Of a stretch of DNA of 5,934 nucleotides, positions 1 to 5,270 are shown piece by piece. Positions within the stretch are counted from its first letter, which is position 1. Every line of letters begins with the position of its first letter. Below the pieces are notes generated by a model, which did not search any database, had not been told where the DNA came from, and saw nothing but the letters and a program-made list of their open reading frames with translations. Made by a program: the position numbers and the translations under genes. Origin of the DNA: RGIG464 sp045643185 (GTDB taxonomy: Bacteria > Myxococcota_A > Bradymonadia > UBA4248); contig JAZUKH010000139.1 of NCBI GenBank assembly GCA_045643185.1, forward strand, positions 1-5,934, written 5' to 3'.

Positions 1-1
1 C

Positions 2-472
2 ATCGTAAATCACCTTCGTCAGCTTCCCCACGTCGTCGTAAGCTACGTCGACGGTTACGCGCTCGGTCTGGGCGCCGAACTCACGCTGGCTTCCGATTAC
101 GTCATCGCCGGTCCTCAGGCACGTTTTGGCTTTCCGGAAGCCTCGTTGGGCATCATTCCCGGGGCAGGCGGCACCACCTGGGGCGCCCAGGCTTCACGTC
201 AGGCGTTCTCACACTTACTTGTGGCTGACCACTTTGGGCGCGAAGAAGCCGTCAAATGCGACCTCGTGAATGCCTGCGTCGAAGACGAAACCGCAATGTT
301 CCGCATCCTCGAGCGCTTTTCTGAACGGCTCAGCCACACCGATCCGCAATCCCAAAGCGCCCTCAAACGCGCACGGGCACGCGCCTATTTTGACACGCAC
401 GACGACCAAATCGAACACAGCGCGTACCAATTTTGTCTCTCGAAAAAATCATCCGTCGATTTTAATTTATGA
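2..472 (+). CDS. Enoyl-CoA hydratase/isomerase (crotonase) family protein, 3' part only
   Basis: The reading frame is open from base 2 to a TGA at 470-472, giving 156 residues; the N-terminal part lies outside the window. The visible part carries the crotonase core: DGYALGLGAELTLASDYVIA at about residues 17-36, then the stretch ARFGFPEASLGIIPGAGGTT at 40-59. In rat mitochondrial enoyl-CoA hydratase the two catalytic glutamates lie in the GGGCEL and QPEILLG segments. The equivalent positions here are Glu26 (GAEL) and Glu46 (FPEASLG), and the oxyanion-hole glycines (GLG) are present, so hydratase/isomerase chemistry on acyl-CoA thioesters is plausible. The family is cytosolic and includes beta-oxidation hydratases, isomerases and decarboxylases; the substrate cannot be told from this fragment. 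The tail is polar and ends SSVDFNL. No gene follows closely downstream, so it is probably the last gene of its transcript. Family assignment is firm; exact reaction is unknown. Confidence 0.93.
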   Translation: MVNHLRQLPHVVVSYVDGYALGLGAELTLASDYVIAGPQARFGFPEASLGIIPGAGGTTWGAQASRQAFSHLLVADHFGREEAVKCDLVNACVEDETAMFRILERFSERLSHTDPQSQSALKRARARAYFDTHDDQIEHSAYQFCLSKKSSVDFNL

Positions 473-513
473 ATTTTTCGTGAGTTAAATTTTATCATAT
501 CACAAACCCCAAC

Positions 514-536
514 TTCAGGCGCGCTTAACGCCTGAA
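514..536 (+). terminator. Hairpin 41 bp after the crotonase stop, possible terminator
   Basis: A perfect 8-bp inverted repeat, TTCAGGCG (514-521) and CGCCTGAA (529-536), encloses a 7-base loop. Its position just after the crotonase stop fits a transcription terminator, but no T-run follows (the next bases are CCTTCCCG). It is therefore either a non-canonical or Rho-assisted terminator or a 3' end stabiliser. The dyad is seen directly; the role is inferred. Confidence 0.4.
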
Positions 537-570
537 CCTTCCCGCCAGATCGCGCGATATAATGTTTTTT

Positions 571-634
571 GGACGGGGGGAAGCGTCCCCCCGCGCGTCT
601 ATGGCTATCGCCATACGCCGCTCCCCCCTCTGTC
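571..634. repeat. GC-rich nested palindromic element (REP-like)
   Basis: A compact self-complementary block sits in otherwise AT-rich DNA. The outer stem pairs GGGGGG (575-580) and AGCG (582-585) with CGCT (619-622) and CCCCCC (623-628), leaving one bulged A. Directly inside it, TATGGC (600-605) and GCCATA (610-615) form a perfect 6-bp stem with a TATC loop, extended by GCG (595-597) with CGC (616-618) across a 2-base bulge. The GGGGGG run could instead pair with the nearer CCCCCC run (587-592), so two mutually exclusive folds exist. There is no T-tract on either strand. The architecture resembles REP/BIME-type intergenic palindromes, but only one copy is in the window, so the repeat status is unproven. 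Confidence 0.45.
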
Positions 635-786
635 ACCGAGCGGAGTTCTGTCGTTATCGTCACCTAATACGACCTAACCCGTGTCCACTCGTCCAAAAAA
701 CACAACCCAAGTCCTCACGACACAAAACACGGCGATCCCAAAATCATTCCCTTAAAGCAACGATCGGCGAAGTCGGGTAGGGGAAT

Positions 787-837
787 AACCACGTCGTTGT
801 GCCTGTCCAAATCCATTTCGGCACAAATGACGTTGTT
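787..837. repeat. Imperfect inverted repeat followed by TTTTATCATGATTTTT
   Basis: TTGTGCC (797-803) pairs with GGCACAA (820-826) around a 16-base loop. After a small internal loop, ACGTC (791-795) pairs with GACGT (829-833), and three more outer pairs (787-789 with 835-837) are possible. On the + strand a T-rich stretch follows at 836-851. It might be a weak terminator or an operator; it is not canonical for either. Confidence 0.3.
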
Positions 838-856
838 TTATCATGATTTTTACATT

Positions 857-872
857 TGTTCAGCACTGAACA
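857..872. promoter_or_regulatory. 16-bp palindrome TGTTCAG-CA-CTGAACA, operator-like
   Basis: The two 7-bp arms are exact reverse complements separated by CA, which is the size and symmetry of a site for a dimeric repressor or activator. It lies about 475 bp upstream of the thymidine kinase start and about 110 bp upstream of the half-site cluster. The GTTC/GAAC cores recall LexA boxes of some phyla, but the spacing matches neither the Bacillus (GAAC-N4-GTTC) nor the E. coli (CTGT-N8-ACAG) consensus. The regulator is unknown. Confidence 0.4.
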
Positions 873-915
873 GAATGAAATTCACAACCTGAATATAATT
901 CGATAACGTTTTTGC

Positions 916-936
916 TTATCACAAAAATTTCACAAC
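916..936 (+). repeat. Copy of intergenic motif TTATCAC-N6-TTCACAAC, also present at 5250-5270
   Basis: This copy has AAAAAT as its six-base centre, against GAATTT in the other. It lies about 50 bp left of the half-site cluster at 982-1035. The 8-mer TTCACAAC occurs two further times in the spacers, at 881-888 and 5437-5444, again on the + strand. Confidence 0.5.
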
Positions 937-981
937 AAAACATTTTCGTGATTATACAAACGTATCCGCGCGTCTAAACAC

Positions 982-1035
982 TTTATGACGCAATGCGTCA
1001 TAAACCACATAACGCAATAACGCATTGCGTTATGT
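982..1035. promoter_or_regulatory. Cluster of five operator-like half-sites (consensus ATRACGCA)
   Basis: The first palindrome has 11-bp perfect arms: TTTATGACGCA (982-992), a single central A, then the reverse complement (994-1004). The second inverted repeat has 11-bp arms, ACATAACGCAA (1007-1017) and its complement (1025-1035). Inside it, ATAACGCA occurs twice in direct tandem (1009-1016 and 1017-1024), and the second copy forms ATAACGCA-T-TGCGTTAT (1017-1033), with the same one-base centre as the first palindrome. This gives five half-sites in 49 bp. TATAAA (1035-1040) directly abuts the cluster and could be a -10 element of a regulated rightward promoter, though no good -35 is visible. 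The perfect TATAAT on the minus strand (951-956) lies on the other side. Binding of a multimeric regulator is inferred; I do not recognise the consensus. Confidence 0.55.
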
Positions 1036-1218
1036 ATAAAAATCACCGACATCAATCCATTGATCGAAAATGAAGGCGAATAAACAAGGTCAATAGATAT
1101 CGTCGATAGGCGAGCACCGATGAGGAAAATGGCAAAACATCGTGTTCTGGAAGCGTCCGATCCGTGGACGAAGCGGCGATATATAACCAGTTTATTCACT
1201 GGGCAAAATTACGGGGTG

Positions 1219-1248
1219 TTCACATTTTCAACAAGGGCGATTTATGAT
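1219..1248 (+). promoter_or_regulatory. Likely sigma70-type promoter for the thymidine kinase fusion gene
   Basis: TTCACA (1219-1224; five of six bases match TTGACA) is followed after 18 bp by TATGAT (1243-1248; five of six match TATAAT). Transcription would start near 1255, leaving a leader of roughly 90 bases. A perfect 8-bp inverted repeat, CAAGGGCG (1232-1239) and CGCCCTTG (1258-1265), straddles the -10 and the start site, where a repressor would act. The hexamers and dyad are visible; function is inferred. Confidence 0.4.
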
Positions 1249-1336
1249 AGATAGGCGCGCCCTTGCGGCTCACCTGGCCGATCGCATGCGTTCCGCCTGG
1301 CTGCAAACGATTTCTATTTTAATTTTATCCCCATTT

Positions 1337-1342
1337 GAGGAG
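1337..1342 (+). promoter_or_regulatory. Shine-Dalgarno sequence of the thymidine kinase fusion gene
   Basis: GAGGAG lies 5 bases before the ATG at 1348, a strong ribosome-binding site that fixes the start. Confidence 0.8.
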
Positions 1343-1347
1343 TTTTC

Positions 1348-2469
1348 ATGGCCAAACTATATTTCCGCTACGGTGCCATGGGTAGCGCCAAAACACTCAA
1401 CTTACTGGCAGTAGCCCACAATTACGAGGCTCAAGGCAAGAAAGTTTATCTAATCAAACCGGCTTTAGACGACCGGTTTGGGGTGGCTCTCATCAAATCC
1501 CGTGCAGGACTGGCGCGCGAAGCCGATCTTTGTGTTCAACCCGACAGTGTGATCGATCGCTCCAAACTTGATGGCGTCGACTGTATTCTTGTCGACGAGT
1601 GCCAATTTTTGAGCGAATTTGTCGTGCACCAGTTACGCAACATCACGACGGACCTCGAGATCCCGGTCATTTGCTATGGTCTCAGAACCAACTTCAAAAC
1701 ACGTTTGTTCGAAGGGTCCAAGCGTCTTCTTGAGATCGCAGACACCATTGAAGAAGTGAAGACCACGTGCGCCTTCTGCAACCGCAAAGCGGTGTTTAAC
1801 ATCAAGCTTCGCGAAGGCGCCGCCTGCACGACGGGTGCCGAGATCGAACTCGGAGCCGAAAACCTCTATCAGCCGGTCTGCAGTCGCTGTTACGAAGCCC
1901 GTGTTGGCAACGCCAATCCGTTGCGCTGCAACGGTGTCGAGGTCTGGCTCGTCCGACACGGTCAAACCGTAGCCAATGAAAATGGCACGTTGTCGGGCTG
2001 GATCAACGCGCAACTCACACCAACCGGCATCCAACAGGCTGAATCTCTCAAACCTGTCCTTTCACAAGTCGATTTCGACGCTGTCTATGCTTCAGACCTC
2101 GACAGAGCCATCGAAACAGCACGTCATTGCTGGGGTGAACCCAGTCAAACCTCAGCTTTGCGAGAGATGTTTTTTGGCGATTACGACGGCAAAGCCATCA
2201 AAGACATCGATCCCGAGTGGATCAAAGCACTTTACCGTTTTGAAGAAGGCTTTTCAGCGCCAAATGGCGAAACCATCGAAGATGTCTCCAGCCGTGTCTC
2301 CAAATTCCTCGACAGCCTAAAACCAGGACGCTATCTCATCGTCTGTCATGGCGGCATTATTCGCACGATTTCGCGTCACCTAGGCGAAGATCGCTTCCTC
2401 AACAACGGTTCAGCACTCGTGATCGACTGGACGCACAAAAAGATCCTGCAGGCCATCTCCACAACCTAG
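1348..2469 (+). CDS. tdk: Thymidine kinase fused to a C-terminal histidine phosphatase domain
   Basis: A 373-residue cytosolic protein with two domains. Residues 1-194 are a type II (TK1-like) thymidine kinase, which makes dTMP from thymidine and ATP. It has the P-loop GAMGSAKT (9-16), LVDECQFL (81-88) with catalytic Glu84, IPVICYGLRTNF (105-116), a zinc site formed by Cys141/Cys144 and Cys178/Cys181, and Tyr174 in the lasso loop. The order of motifs matches E. coli Tdk, which is about 205 residues. From about Val197 a histidine phosphatase (phosphoglycerate mutase/CobC-like) begins: LVRHGQT with Arg203 and nucleophile His204, SDLDRAIETA with Arg253, LREMFFGDYDG with Glu273, and VCHGGII with His334. 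All four catalytic landmarks are present. No stop, frameshift or ribosome-binding site separates the domains; the only nearby alternative initiator is TTG at Leu192, with no Shine-Dalgarno. The P-loop has Ala14 where the Walker A consensus has Gly. The phosphatase substrate is unknown; dTMP or a related nucleotide is inference from the fusion. The gene stands alone, convergent with the kinase. Confidence 0.95.
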   Translation: MAKLYFRYGAMGSAKTLNLLAVAHNYEAQGKKVYLIKPALDDRFGVALIKSRAGLAREADLCVQPDSVIDRSKLDGVDCILVDECQFLSEFVVHQLRNITTDLEIPVICYGLRTNFKTRLFEGSKRLLEIADTIEEVKTTCAFCNRKAVFNIKLREGAACTTGAEIELGAENLYQPVCSRCYEARVGNANPLRCNGVEVWLVRHGQTVANENGTLSGWINAQLTPTGIQQAESLKPVLSQVDFDAVYASDLDRAIETARHCWGEPSQTSALREMFFGDYDGKAIKDIDPEWIKALYRFEEGFSAPNGETIEDVSSRVSKFLDSLKPGRYLIVCHGGIIRTISRHLGEDRFLNNGSALVIDWTHKKILQAISTT

Positions 2470-2493
2470 CGTCAAAAAGTGCAGGGCAGAACT

Positions 2494-4887
2494 TTAGAAA
2501 CTGACGGTGTACTGATAATCGCTACGCACAGTCAATGTCTTGGGGGTCAGTTCTGCCGGCACGAATTTCGCGCCTTTTTTAACTTCGTAGACGGCAATAC
2601 TGATCGTTTTATTATAGGCATACCCACCTGGAATATCGTTCCAACGGATCGTATTATTCGTCTTAGTATTGAGTTCGATCTTTTTCTTACCGATCATGGC
2701 GAAATAATCGTACTGGTCAGCGCGCGACGTTTCGACACGCAGATGCGCCGGTTTCCAAGCCAAAGTGATCGGCGGCAGATCCTTCCCCGCATCACTCGGA
2801 CCGATTTTGATCGTCTTACTGAAGCTTTCAAACTCACCGCTCGTCACAAACAACGTATACGCACCCGGTTTAAGCGACAATTGAAACTTACCCTGAGTAT
2901 AGTCGGCATCAAGGTTGACGACTTCCTTATCAAGCGAAGTCCCTGTGACGCGGATCTTACCGGACTCAGGAAAAATACGCTGGGTGAGAGAGATCTTATC
3001 AAGAACGAGCGTGTTCAACGAGGCAAGTTCCAGGCTGGGCAAACGACGACCAGCGTCGCCGTCTTCCACGGTGATCTGCAGAGTCGCATCGACGAATCCG
3101 TCGCTTGAAACAGTGATGGCATACTGTCCAGGCAATAACTGATAAGCGATGTTGCCGTGTTCATAAGCGAACGAAGTGCGAACAGATTCACCTGTCCTGG
3201 TGGTTCCCTGAATCGCAACCGTCCCTGTAGCGGGCACGATGTTTTGAGTCATCGAGAGCGGAACAGGCTGTTCGGCCACGGGCTGCGAATCGATCTCAAC
3301 TTTATCGACAGGTTTGACGTCTGTTGACGGTTGAGGAGCTTTTTTTTGAGAATTTTTAGCACTGTCTGACGAGTTTTTTGCACTATCCAACGTGCTTTTT
3401 AATGCCGGCGAGTCTGCATCAGAATCCGTTTTTTGAGTACGTCCTGTGTTTTGCGGCTCTGTCTGGGTATTGACATCAGCCAAGCCATCACCAACAGGAT
3501 TATTGGCAGTAACTCGCCCAGTTTGTCCACCTGTTGGCGCAAACCAGGCTGGAGGCTTCGGCGCAACGACGTCGTTTACGGGCGTCGCTTTGTTTGCGGG
3601 CGCCGCTTTGTCGGAACGAACAGTATGAACGACAGGCCCAGAAAGAGGTTCATGATTTGCCACAACGGGACCTGAGAGCGTCATACCCTGTGTATCTGGA
3701 GACAGTTCCGAATCACTTGGCCATACACGCCAAAGAACATAACAACCGACACCGATCAAAACCACGAGCAAGGTAATGATCAAACTAAATTTTAACCAAT
3801 CCGGTAAACGACGCTTGACGGGCAGGGTATTTAACAGCGCTTTTGCCTCAGCATTCGAGTGATCGAGCGCCAAAATGTGGTTAAGCGCCACCGTCGCTGC
3901 GTGTATCTCGTGGATCTCACAACTTTTTCGCGCAACGATCAGATATTGATCAATAATCTGAGGAATAGCTTGTTTTTCATATCGAATGGGGTCTTCGAAG
4001 TAATGCTTGGTCTCAACAACATAGTTTTCCATACCAACCAGTCGAAGCTGCTCAACCAGAGCATCACGGAACAAAGAAACGCTCCTATAACGATCAGACG
4101 GATCTTTTGACATTGCTTTTAAGATCACGTCTTCGCAGGACTTGGAAAGAGCATCCGTATAATTGGCAGGTCGCTGGTAACTCTGTTCGAGAATCATGCA
4201 CATGACCTCGGCAGGCGGTTTTTCTTTTGGGAATGCGGAATGATTAACACACACATGATAAAGCACGGTGCCAAGTGCGTAAATATCACTCCAAAACGAG
4301 TAATGGCCCTTAAAATTCTCAGGGGCCATATTAGGTGGCGTACCAATAATGCGGCTTGACCCCGAACTACTGCTGTCGAGCAAACGCGCCAAGCCAAAGT
4401 CAAGCAGTTTGATCGTACCATTATTGGAGATCATGATGTTTGACGGCTTAATATCACGATGAATCACGTTGTTATTATGGGCGTGTTCAATAGCATCACA
4501 AATACATGCAACCATCGCAAAGCCGATCTCTGGCAGTCGCGTTGGGTGAATAGATTCGATGAACTCCTCGAGTGTCGGTCCAGTAATGAGTTCCATGACG
4601 ATGAAATACGACTTGGTATGTTCGTCATAGTCGCTATCGTAGATCTCGACGATATTATCATGGTGTAGCTGCGCCAAAGCTCGGGCTTCAAGACGAAAAC
4701 GCCCGATTTTTCTTGCGATCTCGTTTGGGTCGATCGAATTTTCATGATCAGCCAAAACCTTAAGGGCAACTTCGCGCTCCAAATTAAGGTCGGTCGCACG
4801 AAACACGACAGCCATACCACCAGAGCCCAAAAGCTCTTCGATGTGGTATCGACCTTTCACAATTTCGCCGATCATATTACCGATCAT
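2494..4887 (-). CDS. Transmembrane Hanks-type Ser/Thr protein kinase with PEGA-like extracytoplasmic modules
   Basis: A 797-residue kinase. Residues 14-285 form the catalytic domain: glycine loop LGSGGMAVV (20-28), Lys43 in VALK, alpha-C Glu67, HRDIKPSN (143-150) with catalytic Asp145, DFG (163-165), a serine-rich activation loop (172-178), MAPE (187-190) and SDIYALG (200-206). It is an RD-type kinase with every key residue present, so it should phosphorylate Ser/Thr on cytosolic proteins. Residues 325-352 resemble one TPR-like helical hairpin. One membrane helix spans about 366-388 after KRRLPDW. A Pro/Ala/Ser/Thr-rich linker (about 390-545) contains short internal repeats (LSGPVV twice, DSAKNS twice). 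The C-terminal part (551-797) holds two clearly related beta-rich modules and probably a third, resembling PEGA or carboxypeptidase-regulatory-like folds and expected outside the inner membrane. Met1 is preferred over Met5 because AAAGG (4896-4900) lies 8 bases before it. The ligand and targets are unknown. Confidence 0.95.
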   Translation of the reverse strand: MIGNMIGEIVKGRYHIEELLGSGGMAVVFRATDLNLEREVALKVLADHENSIDPNEIARKIGRFRLEARALAQLHHDNIVEIYDSDYDEHTKSYFIVMELITGPTLEEFIESIHPTRLPEIGFAMVACICDAIEHAHNNNVIHRDIKPSNIMISNNGTIKLLDFGLARLLDSSSSGSSRIIGTPPNMAPENFKGHYSFWSDIYALGTVLYHVCVNHSAFPKEKPPAEVMCMILEQSYQRPANYTDALSKSCEDVILKAMSKDPSDRYRSVSLFRDALVEQLRLVGMENYVVETKHYFEDPIRYEKQAIPQIIDQYLIVARKSCEIHEIHAATVALNHILALDHSNAEAKALLNTLPVKRRLPDWLKFSLIITLLVVLIGVGCYVLWRVWPSDSELSPDTQGMTLSGPVVANHEPLSGPVVHTVRSDKAAPANKATPVNDVVAPKPPAWFAPTGGQTGRVTANNPVGDGLADVNTQTEPQNTGRTQKTDSDADSPALKSTLDSAKNSSDSAKNSQKKAPQPSTDVKPVDKVEIDSQPVAEQPVPLSMTQNIVPATGTVAIQGTTRTGESVRTSFAYEHGNIAYQLLPGQYAITVSSDGFVDATLQITVEDGDAGRRLPSLELASLNTLVLDKISLTQRIFPESGKIRVTGTSLDKEVVNLDADYTQGKFQLSLKPGAYTLFVTSGEFESFSKTIKIGPSDAGKDLPPITLAWKPAHLRVETSRADQYDYFAMIGKKKIELNTKTNNTIRWNDIPGGYAYNKTISIAVYEVKKGAKFVPAELTPKTLTVRSDYQYTVSF

Positions 4888-4939
4888 CGCGAATGCCTTT
4901 ACACCAAATTAATCTCGTGGCATCCCAAACAACCACGCC

Positions 4940-4967
4940 AATTTAATGTTTTAACGGGCTTTCACAA
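4940..4967 (-). promoter_or_regulatory. Weak candidate promoter of the Ser/Thr kinase gene
   Basis: On the minus strand TTGTGA (complement of 4962-4967) is followed after 16 bp by TAAATT (complement of 4940-4945). Each matches the sigma70 consensus at four of six positions, and the spacing to the kinase ATG (4887) leaves a leader of about 45 bases. The -35 overlaps a dyad, TTTCAC (4960-4965) and GTGAAA (4977-4982), around the perfect palindrome CAAAATTTTG (4965-4974). In DNA this AT-rich such matches arise easily by chance. Confidence 0.22.
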
Positions 4968-5103
4968 AATTTTGAAGTGAAAAAAAGCGAATTTTTGCGA
5001 CAAATCAACGAGGAAATTCATTTTCATGTTTTGAACGATGTGTTTTGAAGCAGTTAGCCTGCAGAATTCAAAGACTCACAATTAGGCAACGACTAAGAGA
5101 AAC

Positions 5104-5128
5104 TTTGAACGAGCCCTACACGTTCAAA
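5104..5128. promoter_or_regulatory. Inverted repeat TTTGAACG / CGTTCAAA, operator-like
   Basis: Perfect 8-bp arms (5104-5111 and 5121-5128) flank a 9-base spacer. The word TTTGAACGA is also present alone at 5030-5038. A related dyad, CTGTT-TTTG-AACAG, follows at 5156-5169. These could be sites for a regulator of the kinase, whose start is about 220 bp away; this is inference. Confidence 0.33.
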
Positions 5129-5249
5129 TCAGAATACGAATTTTAATGTTTGATCCTGTTTTTGAACAGAAACAATTTCGAATAGTATGATCAACACCGT
5201 TCATGCGTACCCGATGTGTTTAATCATGATTTTTTCGTCACTGTTTGTT

Positions 5250-5270
5250 TTATCACGAATTTTTCACAAC
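5250..5270 (+). repeat. Copy of intergenic motif TTATCAC-N6-TTCACAAC, also present at 916-936
   Basis: The two 21-bp copies differ only at three positions inside the six-base centre. One lies upstream of the thymidine kinase and one upstream of the Ser/Thr kinase, and both sit a short way downstream of the 12-base word ATCATGATTTTT (840-851 and 5223-5234), in the same order and on the same strand. Their role is unknown. Confidence 0.5.

Larger units (their letters stand above)
473..1347. other. Long AT-rich intergenic region between crotonase and thymidine kinase genes
   Basis: I find no gene here that I would defend. The stretch holds the hairpin at 514-536, the nested GC-rich fold at 571-634, an imperfect dyad at 787-837, a 16-bp palindrome at 857-872, the half-site cluster at 982-1035, and the promoter with its flanking inverted repeat at 1219-1265. 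Bases 640-785 show nothing recognisable. Two short overlapping frames (1120-1254, 44 residues; 1244-1414, 56 residues) are open, and are discussed among the findings. A perfect TATAAT on the minus strand (complement of 951-956), with TTTAGA 16 bp upstream (complement of 973-978), could start a leftward transcript, but no gene follows it. Confidence 0.6.

Noticed and set aside
385..663. 92-residue minus-strand frame across the crotonase end and the GC-rich palindrome
   Set aside because: It overlaps the crotonase antisense and runs through the hairpins; there is no domain or start signal.
930..1199. 89-residue minus-strand frame with GTG start
   Set aside because: It passes through both operator palindromes, has no ribosome-binding site and its composition is not protein-like.
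1633..2034. 133-residue minus-strand frame inside the thymidine kinase gene
   Set aside because: Antisense shadow of a gene with clear catalytic motifs on the + strand.
2479..3108. 209-residue + strand open frame opposite the kinase C-terminus
   Set aside because: It lies wholly antisense to the convincing kinase frame, has no recognisable motif and no ribosome-binding site; it is a shadow.
4920..4945. Sigma54 promoter (TTGGCGTGG...TTTGG on the minus strand)
   Set aside because: The -12 GC element is not at the required spacing from GG, so the match fails.
5122..5130. GTTCAAATC resembling a tRNA T-loop
   Set aside because: Upstream bases give no acceptor, D or anticodon stems; the word is part of the TTTGAACG inverted repeat.
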